The position numbers were made by a program, and so were the translations under genes. Positions 45,995 to 57,089 of a DNA stretch of 64,000 bases are shown in pieces (within the stretch, counting starts at the first letter, position 1; each line of letters opens with the position of its first letter). The DNA lies in contig NC_052619.1 of the NCBI RefSeq assembly GCF_016545825.1, positions 5,657,501 to 5,721,500 on the forward strand. Direction: 5' to 3'. The notes beneath the pieces are model-generated. The model had not been told where the DNA came from. It saw only the letters and a program-made list of their open reading frames with translations, and searched no databases. The stretch is from Eucalyptus grandis. Taxonomy: Eukaryota; Streptophyta; Magnoliopsida; Myrtales; Myrtaceae.

Positions 45995-48937
45995 TGTGAC
46001 GCCCAAAAATTTCAATAGTAGTAGATTGAGCATATTAAAGATTTTATACATATATATATATATATATTATATGTATAGGTATATTTGTAAATAATAAATA
46101 GAATAGTAATAACCTAGAAAAATAAATCAAAAAAAAAAAAAAACAGAAAAGAAAATTCGAAGCGCTTGTTTGCTTTACCCACGTAGCATCCAGGTGTGTT
46201 GAAGAAAAGAGGGGGAATTACACGCATCTCTCTCTCTCTCTCTCTCAAGCGAACAAACCCATCCGCGTCTTCTCTATCGAGACACCTTGCTTTCTTTTCC
46301 TCTCGCTTTTGTTCGTCTCCACCGAGCCCACCCATCTCAGCCCCTCACGACCGGCGCCATCATCAAGTAGCAGATCGTTGCTGCTCGGTTCGATCAAGGA
46401 TTCGACGCCGGCTGTGAAGCTTAGCGTCCGACGTCTCCTTTCCCTTCCCATCGACGAAGTATCCAGGCAAGTGGGCTGTTTCGTGGTTTTCCGTCCCTGA
46501 TTTGGCTCATTTGGGTGTTGCATGTGGGGTTAGGGTTAGTTAGCTGCGATTGGGGGATGCAAGGGATGAATAGAAAAGCCATGTTCATGGTTGAGATTGG
46601 TGGATGGTGAAAACCGGTTGCGGTTTGATGGGTAAAATAGAGGAAATCATCTGTGCGTGCGCTCTCCATCCCCGTTACGATCTTTGTTGCTTTGTCTTAG
46701 AAAATGTATTGATAGGCTGGGTGATTGGATTTTGATGTTGAGTGATGGTTTATTGAGCAACCGAGATTGTTGTGAGGTTGAAGGATTGATGAAATGGTTG
46801 GATTTCTCAGGCATGTGTTTGATTTCTTTGAATTTTAACCAAAACAGATTTTGGCAACTAAGAAATCTTGGAGAATTCAGCCATTGTTTTGGATTTGGAA
46901 AGGAAAAACCTCCCGACTTGTGTTCTGAAACTTTATTTACTATGGTACTAGCTTCAAGTGTCTTAAAAAATTTCACGATGCTTTCAATATTTTCGAATTG
47001 TGTATCAAGCTGTCCAAACCAGGGAAGGTCGGGTTGATATCTCGGTTTACCACAGGAGTTTTTGAAATTGTTATTGTCTTTTGAACAAAATCTGACTATA
47101 AACTGATTTGGAAAAACCTCCCGACCCTTGCTGAAATTTTACTTACCGAGGCACCCTTATCAATGATTCAAAAAGGAAAAGAAAATACTTTTTGGTACCT
47201 TCCAAAATTATAAATCTTTGTACAAACCAATCTTTGAAAATCTGGAAGTTGGGAGTGTAGCTTCAAAATTTCTCTTGAGCTGTATGTGGAGTCTTTGATA
47301 TGTAGGAGGGTGTTAGATCAAGAAAATCTGGTTGTGGATAAGGTGCATGTGCTGGATTCCGAATTTCATGAAGTGTGAGTGCTGGATTTTTGAACTTGCA
47401 AGTAAAACCAAATGAATTTGAGATTCTGACCATGAGGAATCTTGGCGATAATCATGCTGTGGTAAGGTGTACCGTGTGTATGGACAGAGAGCATAATGAT
47501 AGGAGGAGTTTTGTGAACTAATGACCTGTGTTTGTGAAAATCAGTGTGACCTCAGTCGACGTTTTAATTTTTCTGTAATTATCTGACCACAATTTGATTT
47601 CGAACCCTTGATGAAAGTTTTAGAGCACATCTTCATGAATAACATATTCAAAATTCAGAGAAAACGAACAAAGTATGACCCTCGAAATAATTTTCCTACA
47701 AAAATGTGAAATCTGGAATTTTACAGAATGTTGGGTAGGAAGAAAATTGAAGTTTTACCCTCTGTGCCTATGGAATCTGACTTAGAGTTCTTCTTGAGAT
47801 TTGTTCCTTTAGATCTTATCAATAACGTGTCAAAATTTCGTAATATTCTGATAAGGATTGATGTACTTTTATGTCTGCAAATAATACTGCTCCTTTTTGT
47901 TCATAGATTTCTTGATCCGAGTATATGTGTTAGTGGTTGTCTTTTGTATTGGATCCTTATTTGGCTGAGATTGTTGGTGCTGTAACAAGGGGAACTATGA
48001 ATGTATGATTGGCTATTGAGCTAATGTGAGACCCCGGGTGTCGGGATGCCTGGAGAGGGATGGAAAGAAGTAATGGTGTTCTCTCCAGAGGTTTGAGAAG
48101 AGTTGAACAGCTTCTCAGGGGACCTCGTGATGCCAGGTTGGGTGCGAGGGGGTTCAGGGTGGAGTGTCGTCTCCCCCGGGTGATGGTTGTAGCTGGGTTT
48201 CGTGGATTCAATAACTTGATGTTTTGTTTACTTATTTGCATTGTTTTTCTTTTTTTTTTTTTTTTTTGGCCAATCCAAGTTAGGACTAACCGCTTACTTG
48301 CTGAGTTTTTATTTTAAAAACTCACACTTGTTAATTTGTTGTTTCTTGAGTAGAAGATGTCGACGCACCGCCTACCCCGCCTGCTGCCATGACAACCATC
48401 CTCTACGGCTCCCCCGCCGACTTTGTTTGGCGGCAAGAGGACTTCCAGGACCACCATTTCCCGGGAGTTGTGTTTGTCAAATGCACCTCGTGTTTGACAA
48501 TAGACACAGGGGCGCCTACGGGACCGGCTTACATGGTCTTCGTGGCCCTTTACGCTCGGGTTGATGGACGGTTGGTGGGACCCTTGCAGCTGTATGATGA
48601 TGGGCCGGGGCAGGGTGGTAGTCTGCAGTAGGAGGTGTAGAGAGGTGCCGAACGTGTGGGAGGATTTTTGGTTTTAGTTGTTTAACAACATGTACATAAC
48701 AAATGAGAGGCGGAATAGTTAGTGTTTGTAGTATATGGTGTTTTTTGTAGAGATTCCCCTCTCAATCTCATCTTCCCCACGTGTAAATGAAGGAACCAAG
48801 TTTATAACAAATAGAGCCGAGTAGCTCAGTTCCTTATGTCCTTGCTTGATTGGAATCTATTCATTCATTTCATATAATTCATGAAGTATAAACAATTATT
48901 GAATGAAATCAAGGTATATGAGATCCTGGTTGCCACA
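45995..48937. mobile_element. Probable solo LTR nested in the Copia element
   Basis: Begins TGTGACGCCCAAAAATTTC and ends GGTTGCCACA (TG...CA), flanked by a perfect 5-bp duplication CTGTG (45990-45994 and 48938-48942). Removing it restores continuous Copia 3' sequence. At 2,943 bp without internal retroviral domains or a second LTR it fits a large solo LTR; the TGTGACGCCC-AAAA-TTTC start recalls Gypsy/Tekay-type LTRs (family knowledge, tentative). Inside are a TA microsatellite (about 46048-46066), a CT run (about 46230-46249), a GC-rich promoter/leader-like block (46250-46500) and an 80-codon frame at 48389-48631. Orientation is not determined. Confidence 0.75.
48389..48631 (+). other. 80-codon open frame in the solo LTR, function unknown
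   Basis: Begins MTTILYGSPADFVWRQEDFQ and ends in TAG at 48629-48631. It is GC-richer than its surroundings and follows a pyrimidine stretch. I do not recognise a domain. It lies inside the candidate solo LTR, so it is more likely LTR sequence than a host gene. Confidence 0.3.
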
Positions 48938-49074
48938 CTGTGTGTATACATGCAGTTACCGCCATGATTCGGTGTTTAAGACTTTATGGGATATGATTGA
49001 CTATTGAGAATTATCTCTGGACCAATGTGCGCACATACAGTACGATTTTAATTAATATAGTCCAAGTGGGAGAA

Positions 49075-49551
49075 TGTAAGAGTTTTTCTAATTGTGGACT
49101 ACATTAATTGATATTGTAATTTACCGTTTAACGTTTACCGTTTTATGGGGTTTGGTCTAAGGTGAGATAAAAGGTTTCTTAATTAGTCTAATATGGGCTG
49201 GTTAGTGTGGGCCGAGTTGAGCCTGGCTCGTAATGAGAGGGACTGGCTGGAAACTCTATAAATAGTGCTTAAATCTCTCATCTAACCCTAATTTTCAAAT
49301 ATATCATCACCTAAGGGGCGTTTACCTAACGCTAAACGTGAGGAGGGCCGCCTCATTGAGCCAGTGATACGGATGGTAATAGAGGAAAATGACTTGATGC
49401 GTGGATCCCCTTGATATATGTGGGTAATCCTTTTTTTGCTTCCACTTTATGTTCGATGGATCCCAAAACAGGTGCGTTAATCTTTTGATTCAATTATGCA
49501 TGTTCTTGTTCTGGTTATGGAGATCTTGGGTTGCGCAATTTGCGTCCAACA
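49075..49551 (+). repeat. 3' LTR of the Copia element
   Basis: Starts TGTAAGAGTTTTTCTAATTG right after the polypurine tract and ends TCCAACA before the TCTTA duplication. Keeps the CTATAAATAGTGC motif. Confidence 0.93.
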
Positions 49552-49556
49552 TCTTA

Positions 49557-50589
49557 TCCCCACTCACTTTGTTATAGTTATCATCGTCGTCGTCATCATC
49601 AAGAATAGGAAGAAAATACTTCCATCCGGACCCACTTTTTTTCTCCTTTTCAAAAGTGGAGAGAAACGAAAGGATATGCAATTGTTGTGCTTTATTTCAA
49701 GATTGCTTGTGCTTTATATATATAGTGGCAATAAGACGAAGGTTAATTATGTTTATTCACGAGATTAATTTTCCTTCACATTATTTGCACTCAACATGCA
49801 TACATAGGAAAAGGAATTTAACTTACTCTTCTTTTTTTCTCCATTTTCTATCTCTTCCTTTCCATCCATTTCCTTCCTCACTTAGATTATCAAACAAAGC
49901 GTTAGAGTCGAGTGGTACATAGGGGAATCCTTTTTGTGCATATAATCATTGCTAGAATTTTTAGAATCGCACTTTTTAATAGAAATGTAGTTTATTTAAC
50001 AAATTTAAGGAAGAATTCAACACCATAAATTCTAAACATCAAAATTCGCGACTGCAATAAATATTTTAGCTTATAAACATACACATGTTCTATTAATTGT
50101 TTTGAATCATAGAAAGATAATACAAAAGCAAATTGAGGAAACGAAGAGAAAGAAAGGATTAAACAAGTAAGAAAAAGACAAGAAGTGAAGTTGAGAATTT
50201 TTCAAAGAGGCTGAGCATATATATAGAGCAATCCGTTATCTTCCTTTTCATTTTTCATCAGTATCCCTTGATTTTTCTGGTTAGAAGTATCCTTTATTCC
50301 TTTTAACATGGTGGCATTATTCTTTCTTCCTACGAGTAGTCGATATGCCAGCAAGTCCTGTGAGTGGTGTCAGTTTAGGGATTGAATTTTCCTTTCATAT
50401 ACTCATCCGATGGCGAGGGAGGGCAAGCAGTTGAGTTCTTTTCTAGATTGACTGCCACTGACTGGCTTCCTTCCTTGATTGAAAGTTCCGCTTTGGAATC
50501 TGGAGCGAGAGCCTACTGTCCCTTCCCATGTTTTCTTATGATCGCGAGGGAAATCTACGCCGTCCCGTTTGCGTCGATTGCGAAGAGTG
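49557..50589. other. Gene-free AT-rich DNA
   Basis: No supported exon. The short frames at 49490-49922 and 50382-50627 overlap on opposite strands and lack motifs. Confidence 0.5.
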
Positions 50590-50826
50590 AACTCTCTTGA
50601 ACCACTGGGGTTCGTTCTAGTGGCCACCCTTTCAACTTGGAAGGGGGAGGTGGGGGGTTCAAATCTTCACTTTCTCAGGAGGGATTAGGGTGGGGACGAT
50701 TTCATTTTAGGAGTGGGTTTCGACTTTCACGCTCTATAAAGAGGTAGAGCAAAAGTTTGAGATTGAGTATTAAAGTAGGATTAGAGTAGGACCGACAAAA
50801 AAAAAAAAAAAAAACTCTCCTAAACC
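50590..50826 (+). mobile_element. tRNA-derived SINE, copy A, with target duplication
   Basis: The body is 50604-50812. Head GGGGTTCGTTCTAGTGGCC; B-box GGGGGGTTCAAATCTTC near 50652; then GAGTGGGTTTCGACTTTCAC, GCAAAAGTTTGAGATTGAG, TTAAAGTAGG and an 18-20-bp A tail. The 14-bp target duplication AACTCTCTTGAACC / AACTCTCCTAAACC lies at 50590-50603 and 50813-50826 (two mismatches). Same family as 8322-8583. Confidence 0.8.
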
Positions 50827-51339
50827 TCCGGGAGGGCCCTTACCTTGGCACTCAGTAAAGTCGAACCAAGTACCGAGGGAGGATTCAAACGCGCATCCAA
50901 AAGTGCGATTGAAGTAACGCCTCCTCACGCACAAATGAAAAGCCTCATTGGGCTCGATTTGTGAAGGTCTTCTTCTAATGTGGTTGAGCCCGCTCAAGTA
51001 AGTTGTTCACATCATCTTTTTTATGGCCAAACCCCTAAAAAACGTAAGTATTTTTGCATGCACGATAAAAATGTTAGAAAGTCCAAATAAAAAACTTGAT
51101 GCGATAGATACACCACTTATGCCATAACTTTTGTATGATGCTCACTTGAGTGATATAATTTTTTTTTCAACCAATTGGGTGCCATTATATCTATAAAAAA
51201 AGAAAAACATCTACTTAAGTGTCACAACTTCTAATCAATTACTATATCTTTTAAAAAACGGTCACCCAAGTGTTAAAAATTTGACGTGACATGACATAGT
51301 GCACATTTTAAAAGTTATAGTATTTAAGTGAGCATAAAT

Positions 51340-51376
<37 letters not shown>

Positions 51377-51950
51377 TATAACACATAAGGGAACGCCATA
51401 CAAAAATAAAGACACTTGTGATATTCTTTTCCCAAACCTTGATCAAGTAATAGGGCGTGGAAATATATAATGGGGAGGTAAGGCAAATGAGGAGCTTTAA
51501 ATTTTAACCCACAACATCTTAGTTTGATACCATGTAAAATTTTGCTTAAGTTCATAAATGGAGAAAACTACGTGTACATAAAGAGTATATAAACCTTATA
51601 GTCAAATGATGTCGGATATTCAACACCTCCTCTCATGTGCAAGCTAGATTATAGATGACACATGAATTTATGGGATGGATAGATATGCGAAATAAAGTGG
51701 GGCAGTATATGGTTATAATGTCATATTAGAATGTCCAACCTAAAGAACTTAAAATGTTAAATAAAGGCATATTTCACATATATTCTAGCATAACATACCT
51801 CAATTTTCAAGGTTTAATATTGCCAAAAATTTAAACTAGTGCACTTTCAACAAGTCTACGCTTTGTTAGCTATCATTCAATATCTCCATTATGTTGTTGA
51901 TGTGAAAACACACATGGCGAGCAAATCTCATGGATCCAACATGGAAATTT
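50827..51950. other. Gene-free DNA with a GA microsatellite
   Basis: A long (GA)n run lies at about 51340-51374. 51110-51330 has degenerate ACTTAAGTGTCACAAC / CACCCAAGTG phrases resembling the foldback element at 53721-54258. No exon is supported. Confidence 0.5.
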
Positions 51951-52812
51951 AGGCTCTTTTTGGTAAATAAATTTATGTTCCTCAGAACAATAATTTCTGT
52001 TTTTTTTTTCAGAAAAAAAAAAGAATAAAAACTTGTTTGGTAAAATTTTTGTTCTCGGGAACAAACAATCTATTGTTTTTGTTCCTGGGAATAGATTTGG
52101 AACAGAAATAAGAAGTAGCAAAAAGTAGCTTATTGTTCTCGAAAACAATTCCTAAAATCAGTTCCTTTGTTTTCTTTTCTTCTCTTCTCCTTTCTTCTTC
52201 TTCCCATTGGCCGGCAAGCTTGCCGGGCACCCTAGCGAGGCCGAGCCTCACCTAGCCATTGGCTAGACTCGGCCTCGCCGGGTCAACGTCACCTAGCGAT
52301 GGCCCAATGAGGTCGAGCCTCACACAGCCAAGGTGAGGCTCGGCCTCACGAGCTAGCATGAGGCTTGGCCTCACTAGGCCAGGGCGAGGCTGACCTCGCT
52401 CTACCTAAGCGAGGTCAAGCGGTCAAGCCTCGCTGGTGGCCAAGCGAGCCTTTAGCGAGCTCGTTGGACCTTGGCCTAGCCTAGCGAGGCTCCGATGAGC
52501 TCACCAGACCTCCCCTAATCAATCGCCAACCAAGGCAAAGTGGCCGACGATTGGCAAATCGGCTACAAAGAAGAAGGAGGAAGAAGGAAAAAAGAAAAGA
52601 AAAATAAGAAAAATATAATAAAAGTATTAAAAATTAAAATAAATAAAAGAATTTAAGAATTTTACCAAATGCATTTCTATCCACGAAATATAAATTTTGA
52701 ACAGATTTACAAGACGTTCATTTACTCAAAAATTATTTCCGAGAATAGAATAAAAAAATCATTTATGATAAAAAAATTGTTCCTCGAAACATAATGGTTA
52801 CCAAACCATATA
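51951..52812. mobile_element. Diverged Harbinger-like MITE
   Basis: The left end GGCTCTTTTTGGTAAAT and right end ATGGTTACCAAACCATAT are weak inverted termini. Inside are the TGTTCTCGGGAACAA and TTGTTCCTGGGAATAG phrases, a CTTCTTCTTCC tract, a core of GCCGAGCCTCACCTAGCC-type repeats (52200-52560) and an AAGAAGAAGGAGGAAG tract. No clean target duplication was found, so limits are approximate. Confidence 0.5.
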
Positions 52813-53720
52813 AATGTGTATTCTAAACAACATTGTTTGGGAAGACAAATTTGAAGAGAATGAATAGAATTTGCCAAATTGTTAAAATCTGCTAATTTTT
52901 CTGAAGAGCTCCCTCACATTTAGAAATCTACTAAAATCACCAACTTTTAATTTGAGATTTTTTTATGACATGAAAAGTCTAGGTAAATGAAATACATATG
53001 TATCAATTAGAGATTTTTTGTTATATGAATAGGGGTTAATGTGGCATTGGTGTATTGCTTTGAGATTTTTTATGACACAACTTAATTTGAAGTAAATGTG
53101 CAAATATGTACCAATTTTGAATTTTTTGTAATATTAATCATTTTTCCTTGAAACGTCCTTCTAATCATCCAAGCATCCTCATATTAGTTACGCTAATTTT
53201 GATTGAAAGGCAATGGAATCATAAAATTGTAGTTTATATTCTAAGTTGATTATAGAGATCCTGTTCACCATTCAATGATCAACCAAATTCGGATATTTAT
53301 CATTCTCCAACTGTCATCAATCGCACTTAAATTTGTGAAGATAAAATTCGGATATGGAATTTTGAGGCAACCAAATTATCATCAAACGTGAGATTAGGAC
53401 TTCATTGCAGCCTTTCAAAAGGTTAGGACTCAATTGACTATAATAGAGCATTTAAGACTTGATTTATAAATGTTATTATTTGGACCGTTGGCCGAAAAGA
53501 AGGACCGTTCAGCAAGCACTATTTCACGGTCATGAGTAGCACATCGGCAAAATCAAGCGCAAGATGTCCCGATGGTAGGGCACATGTGTAGTTCGTAGGA
53601 TCATTCGTTATAAAGAAAGAACTAAAACGAGTCATGAGAAAATATGCTACTCGGTTGTATTAATCAATGGTGTGTACATTAAGACTATTAGCACATAATA
53701 ATTGAGGTTGTGACAGTTGG
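52813..53720. other. Gene-free AT-rich DNA
   Basis: No exon, RNA gene or defined repeat was recognised. Confidence 0.55.
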
Positions 53721-54258
53721 AGTGTCATAACTTGGTACGGAGGAATACTTAAGTACCGTAACTTTGGAAAGGTACATTTAAGTGTCAGTTTCTGAGTAAA
53801 GTGGAACACTTAAGTGTTTGACGTGGCAATTTTCCGGCGAGTTGGGTGCAAAACGGCGTTGTTTTGCACACGACGTGGCGAGAAAATGTAAAACGACATC
53901 ATTTTGTGTCCGATGTGTAAATAATTAATATAAAAATTAAATTAAATTAAATTAAAACTTAATTTCATTTAAAATATTATAAAAAAACTTAAAAAATAAA
54001 AAAACTTTAATTTATTTTTATATTAATTATTTACACATCGACACAAAACGATGTCGTTTTTGCATTTTCTCGCCACGTCAGTGTGCAAAACGACGCCGTT
54101 TGACACCCAACTTGTCGGAAAATTGCCACATCAGCCATTTGGCCGGATTTTGACCGAAGTGACACTTAAGTATTCCACTTTATTTCGAAATTGGCACTTA
54201 AGTGTACCTTTCCGAAGTTATGGCACTTAAGTGTCCCTCCATGCCAAGTTATGGCACT
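53721..54258. mobile_element. Foldback (long inverted repeat) element
   Basis: Arms of about 220 bp (53721-53945 and about 54010-54258) are inverted copies around an AT-rich centre near 53975. Outer ends are AGTGTCATAACTTGG and CCAAGTTATGGCACT. Each arm carries repeated ACTTAAGTG motifs, a GGAAAGGTAC/GTACCTTTCC pair, GCAAAACGGCG-type and ACGACATCATTTTG-type segments. No coding capacity and no convincing target duplication beyond TGG. Confidence 0.8.
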
Positions 54259-54490
54259 TGGGCTATTCTTCTGTCCAGAATAATTTGACCAATTGAACCC
54301 TTTCAAGAGCTTTACATATATTGTCCATACTAGCACGACTAGACATTACAAGTGTTTGAGATAGCAACACATAGAAATTGAATCCAAAGTTGTGTGTTGC
54401 ACTTGACTTAACCATAGCCCGTATGATTTTGCCATTGATACGCAACTCCGTGTTCATTTGCCCTTAGTGATGGCTTGGCACATACACTAA

Positions 54491-55197
54491 GGGGCTGTTT
54501 GTTTGTATTTCTTTTTTCTGTTTATGAACAAAAATCCTATTTTTTTGGTTCTTAGGAACATAAATCCTGTTTTTTTGTTCCCACGAACAGAAAAAAAACA
54601 GAAACTCGTTTGTTTGCGTTTTTATTCCAAATTTATTTTTTGGTTCTCGGGAACAAAATTGGAAAATAAACAAGAAACAAAAAAAACTTGATTCTTGTTT
54701 CTGAAACAATTTGGAGAAACAAATTTTCTCTCTTCTTTCTTTTCTTCTTCTTTTTTTCTTTGGCCATTCGCCGGCCTCGGCTATAATCGGCGATCGGCCA
54801 TCGAGGGCTGACAACGCCATTGAGGGCCAGCAACCTCGCCGGAGCGTCGCCAGCCCCCGGCGAGGCTGCCAGCCCTCATCGACCGGTCGCCGGCCATGGC
54901 TGAGGTTGGCGACCAGCCAAAAGAAGAAAAAAAGAAAAAGAAAGAAAAAAAGGAAAAATAAAATAAAAATATTAAAAAATTAAAAAAACAAAAAAGAACA
55001 CAAATTTACCAAATATGTTTTGATTTTTTTTTAATTTCCAGAATAAGTTTACCAAACGTGTTTTTATGATAAAAATATTATTTTTTTTGGTAAAATGTAA
55101 GAAATTTTGATAAAAAATTGTTTCCCGTAATGAAATAATTTTTTTCTATTTTCGTTCCCCGAAATAATTTTTAAACGAAACACAAACAGACACACCC
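54491..55197. mobile_element. Harbinger-like MITE with TAA duplication
   Basis: TAA flanks it at 54488-54490 and 55198-55200. The left end is GGGGCTGTTTGTTTGTATTTC; the right end is its imperfect inverse, ending CACAAACAGACACACCC. It has the family layout: GGGAACAAAATTGG phrase, TTCTTTTCTTCTTC tract, GC-rich core (54765-54910, GCCGGCCTCGGC), AAGAAGAAAAAAAG tract. The LINE at 55202 inserted at its right border. The frames on both strands around 54464-54983 are not genes. Confidence 0.75.
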
Positions 55198-55201
55198 TAA
55201 A

Positions 55202-56657
55202 CGTTGAGTCTTGGACTCATCGGTTCCTTTCCGTTGCTAGGCGTCTTCAACTAATTAGATCAATCATTCATGCCATACAGGCCTACTGGGCGAGTGTCTT
55301 TATTTTACCTGCAGCTATGCTGGAAAAGATTGAGCGGATCCTTAGACAATTTCTTTGGAAAGGACCTCAATTGGGCAGAGGAGGTGCCAAAGTATCCTGG
55401 GAGGATGTCTGCCTGCCTAAAGTGGAGGGGGGTCTTGGTATCAGGAGATTGCGAGACTGCAACAAGGCGGCTATGCTCAAACATATATGGATTCTATTTT
55501 CAGATAAGGAGTTACTCTGGTGCAAATGGATCCACTCAACCTTCTTAAAAAGAGGGAATTTTTGGGTGGTGAAGAAGCGACTATATGTTCTTGGGCGGGA
55601 AGAAGCTCCTACAACTAAGGACAGAATTCAGCTCCGCTTCCACTTTGGAGGATGGGCAATGGAATCACCACGTCACTCTGGTTTGATAATTGGCACCCTA
55701 GGGGTCCACTGAACCTCTTCTTTTCAGATTTACTCATCTATAACTCCGGCCTATCTAGGTAGGCAAGGGTTGCTGATCTCTTCGCTGAGGATGGTCGGGC
55801 GATTAGGTCAATGATTGAAAGCTGGGGTTCGCCGCTTCCTGCCTTGACTAATGCCTTGGATTGGTTTTGTTGGAGGGAGGATTCGTCCGGTAGGTTTTTG
55901 GTTGCCTCGGCCTGGGAGCTTATTAGATGGAAAAAAGATCGAGTCACTTAGCATGGCTTCATTTGGAACAATGCCATTCTACCTCGGTACCAGCTCAATT
56001 TGTGGCTCATCACCAAACGAGACTACCTACTCGGGCCCTCCTCATGTCCTACGGTAGGATCGAAGCTACCTCGCCCTTTTGTAATGATGTGCCCGACTCG
56101 GTTAATCACCTCTTTTTGGCTGTCGGGTTACTTTGGGAGTTGCCTCCTTTGGGCGGCTAGGTGTGGTATTCCTTGGAGGAACAATCCATGGGAGGAAACA
56201 ATTATCGGGTCTCGGCCTTGCTATCCGGCAAGGACTTCCATAATTGCATCGCCCGCTTTTCTTTTGGTGCTTTATGCCACATTGTGTGGAAGAACAGAAA
56301 TGACATCCTCTTCAGGGGTGCGCAGATTTCTACTTCTTCTATGAAGATGCATCTCATGAAGGTGGTCAAAGATAAAGCATGAACCTTCAAAAATGTGGAG
56401 GATTCCCCAAGAAACAGAAGATTACAACGCTCCTGGGAATTGGACCCTGCTATCTTTTGATGTGTAGCCGGTTCATGGTCTTAGTGTGTGTTGTTTTTCT
56501 TTTGTCGTCTTTTGGCCGCTTGGCCTTTGCCCGGCTTCCTTTCACTCTTTTGAGATTGTTCTTTTGAGTGCGAGTCTTTGAAGCCGGTTCTTTGTTTTTT
56601 TGCCCCCCCCTTTTTATATTTTTATTACTTCTTACTTACCAAAAAAAAAAAAAACAC
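55202..56657 (+). mobile_element. 5'-truncated LINE (L1-type) with poly(A) and target duplication
   Basis: Encodes the C-terminal part of a plant non-LTR reverse-transcriptase polyprotein in frame-shifted pieces. About 55317-55560: MLEKIERILRQFLWKGPQLG, EDVCLPKVEGGLGIRRLRD, WCKWIHSTFLKR. About 55990-56160: TKRDYLLGP, CNDVPDSVNHLFLAVG, the zinc-binding RVT tail. About 56160-56380: WKNRNDILF. It ends in TTACC plus a 14-bp A tail (56641-56654). The 12-bp duplication ACACACCCTAAA lies at 55190-55201 and 56658-56669. The element lacks its 5' ORF and RT core and has several frameshifts, so it is dead. Confidence 0.88.
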
Positions 56658-56669
56658 ACACACCCTAAA

Positions 56670-57089
56670 GGTCTATCGAGATACGAGAGTTTGAGTAGTT
56701 GAATTCCTACAAATAACCTTAAAGATATTTTTATTTTTAACTCGAGGAGACATTACAGGTTCTTGAAATGACACCATATAAGTAGTACGAACGGTAAGAA
56801 ATTTATGAAAAGTTTATAATAACCCTAGACTACGTTGACACGGGATAAGCCCGGATCAGGAGACCCACAGAGGATTTGTGACACATGACAACTCACTCAT
56901 CCTTTTGTTTGAGCATATGTTTGGGAGGACGATAGGGGCGGAAGCCTACCTATGTCTAGCGAGGGTGGCTATGTTAAATATCTACATGTTAATATTTTCA
57001 CACATGGCAACGATGCACATTGCCAATTTGCAATATTAGCAAATGCGCATGATAAAATAATTTGCTTGATCAAATCGACAAAGATAGCA
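56670..57089. other. Gene-free DNA
   Basis: AT-rich; no exon or defined repeat was recognised. Confidence 0.5.

Larger units (their letters stand above)
40662..49551 (+). mobile_element. Copia-type LTR retrotransposon, decayed, with nested insertion
   Basis: 5' LTR 40662-41137 (476 bp) and 3' LTR 49075-49551 (477 bp), about 6% different by eye. Perfect 5-bp target duplication TCTTA at 40657-40661 and 49552-49556. The primer-binding site TGGTATCAGAGC (41140-41151) matches initiator tRNA-Met. The polypurine tract AAGTGGGAGAA (49064-49074) directly precedes the 3' LTR. Remnants in Copia order: gag-like (about 43040-43270), pre-RT segment RRFVREKRSVIPSNYIVYL (about 43978-44034), RT start (about 44120-44220), RT/RNase H (about 44940-45110, TELLGRYRLNPGHDYWVTVK) and DPLTKGL (about 45465-45485). 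All frames are broken by stops and frameshifts, so it cannot move itself. A separate 2.9-kb element (45995-48937) sits in its 3' untranslated region. Confidence 0.93.
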
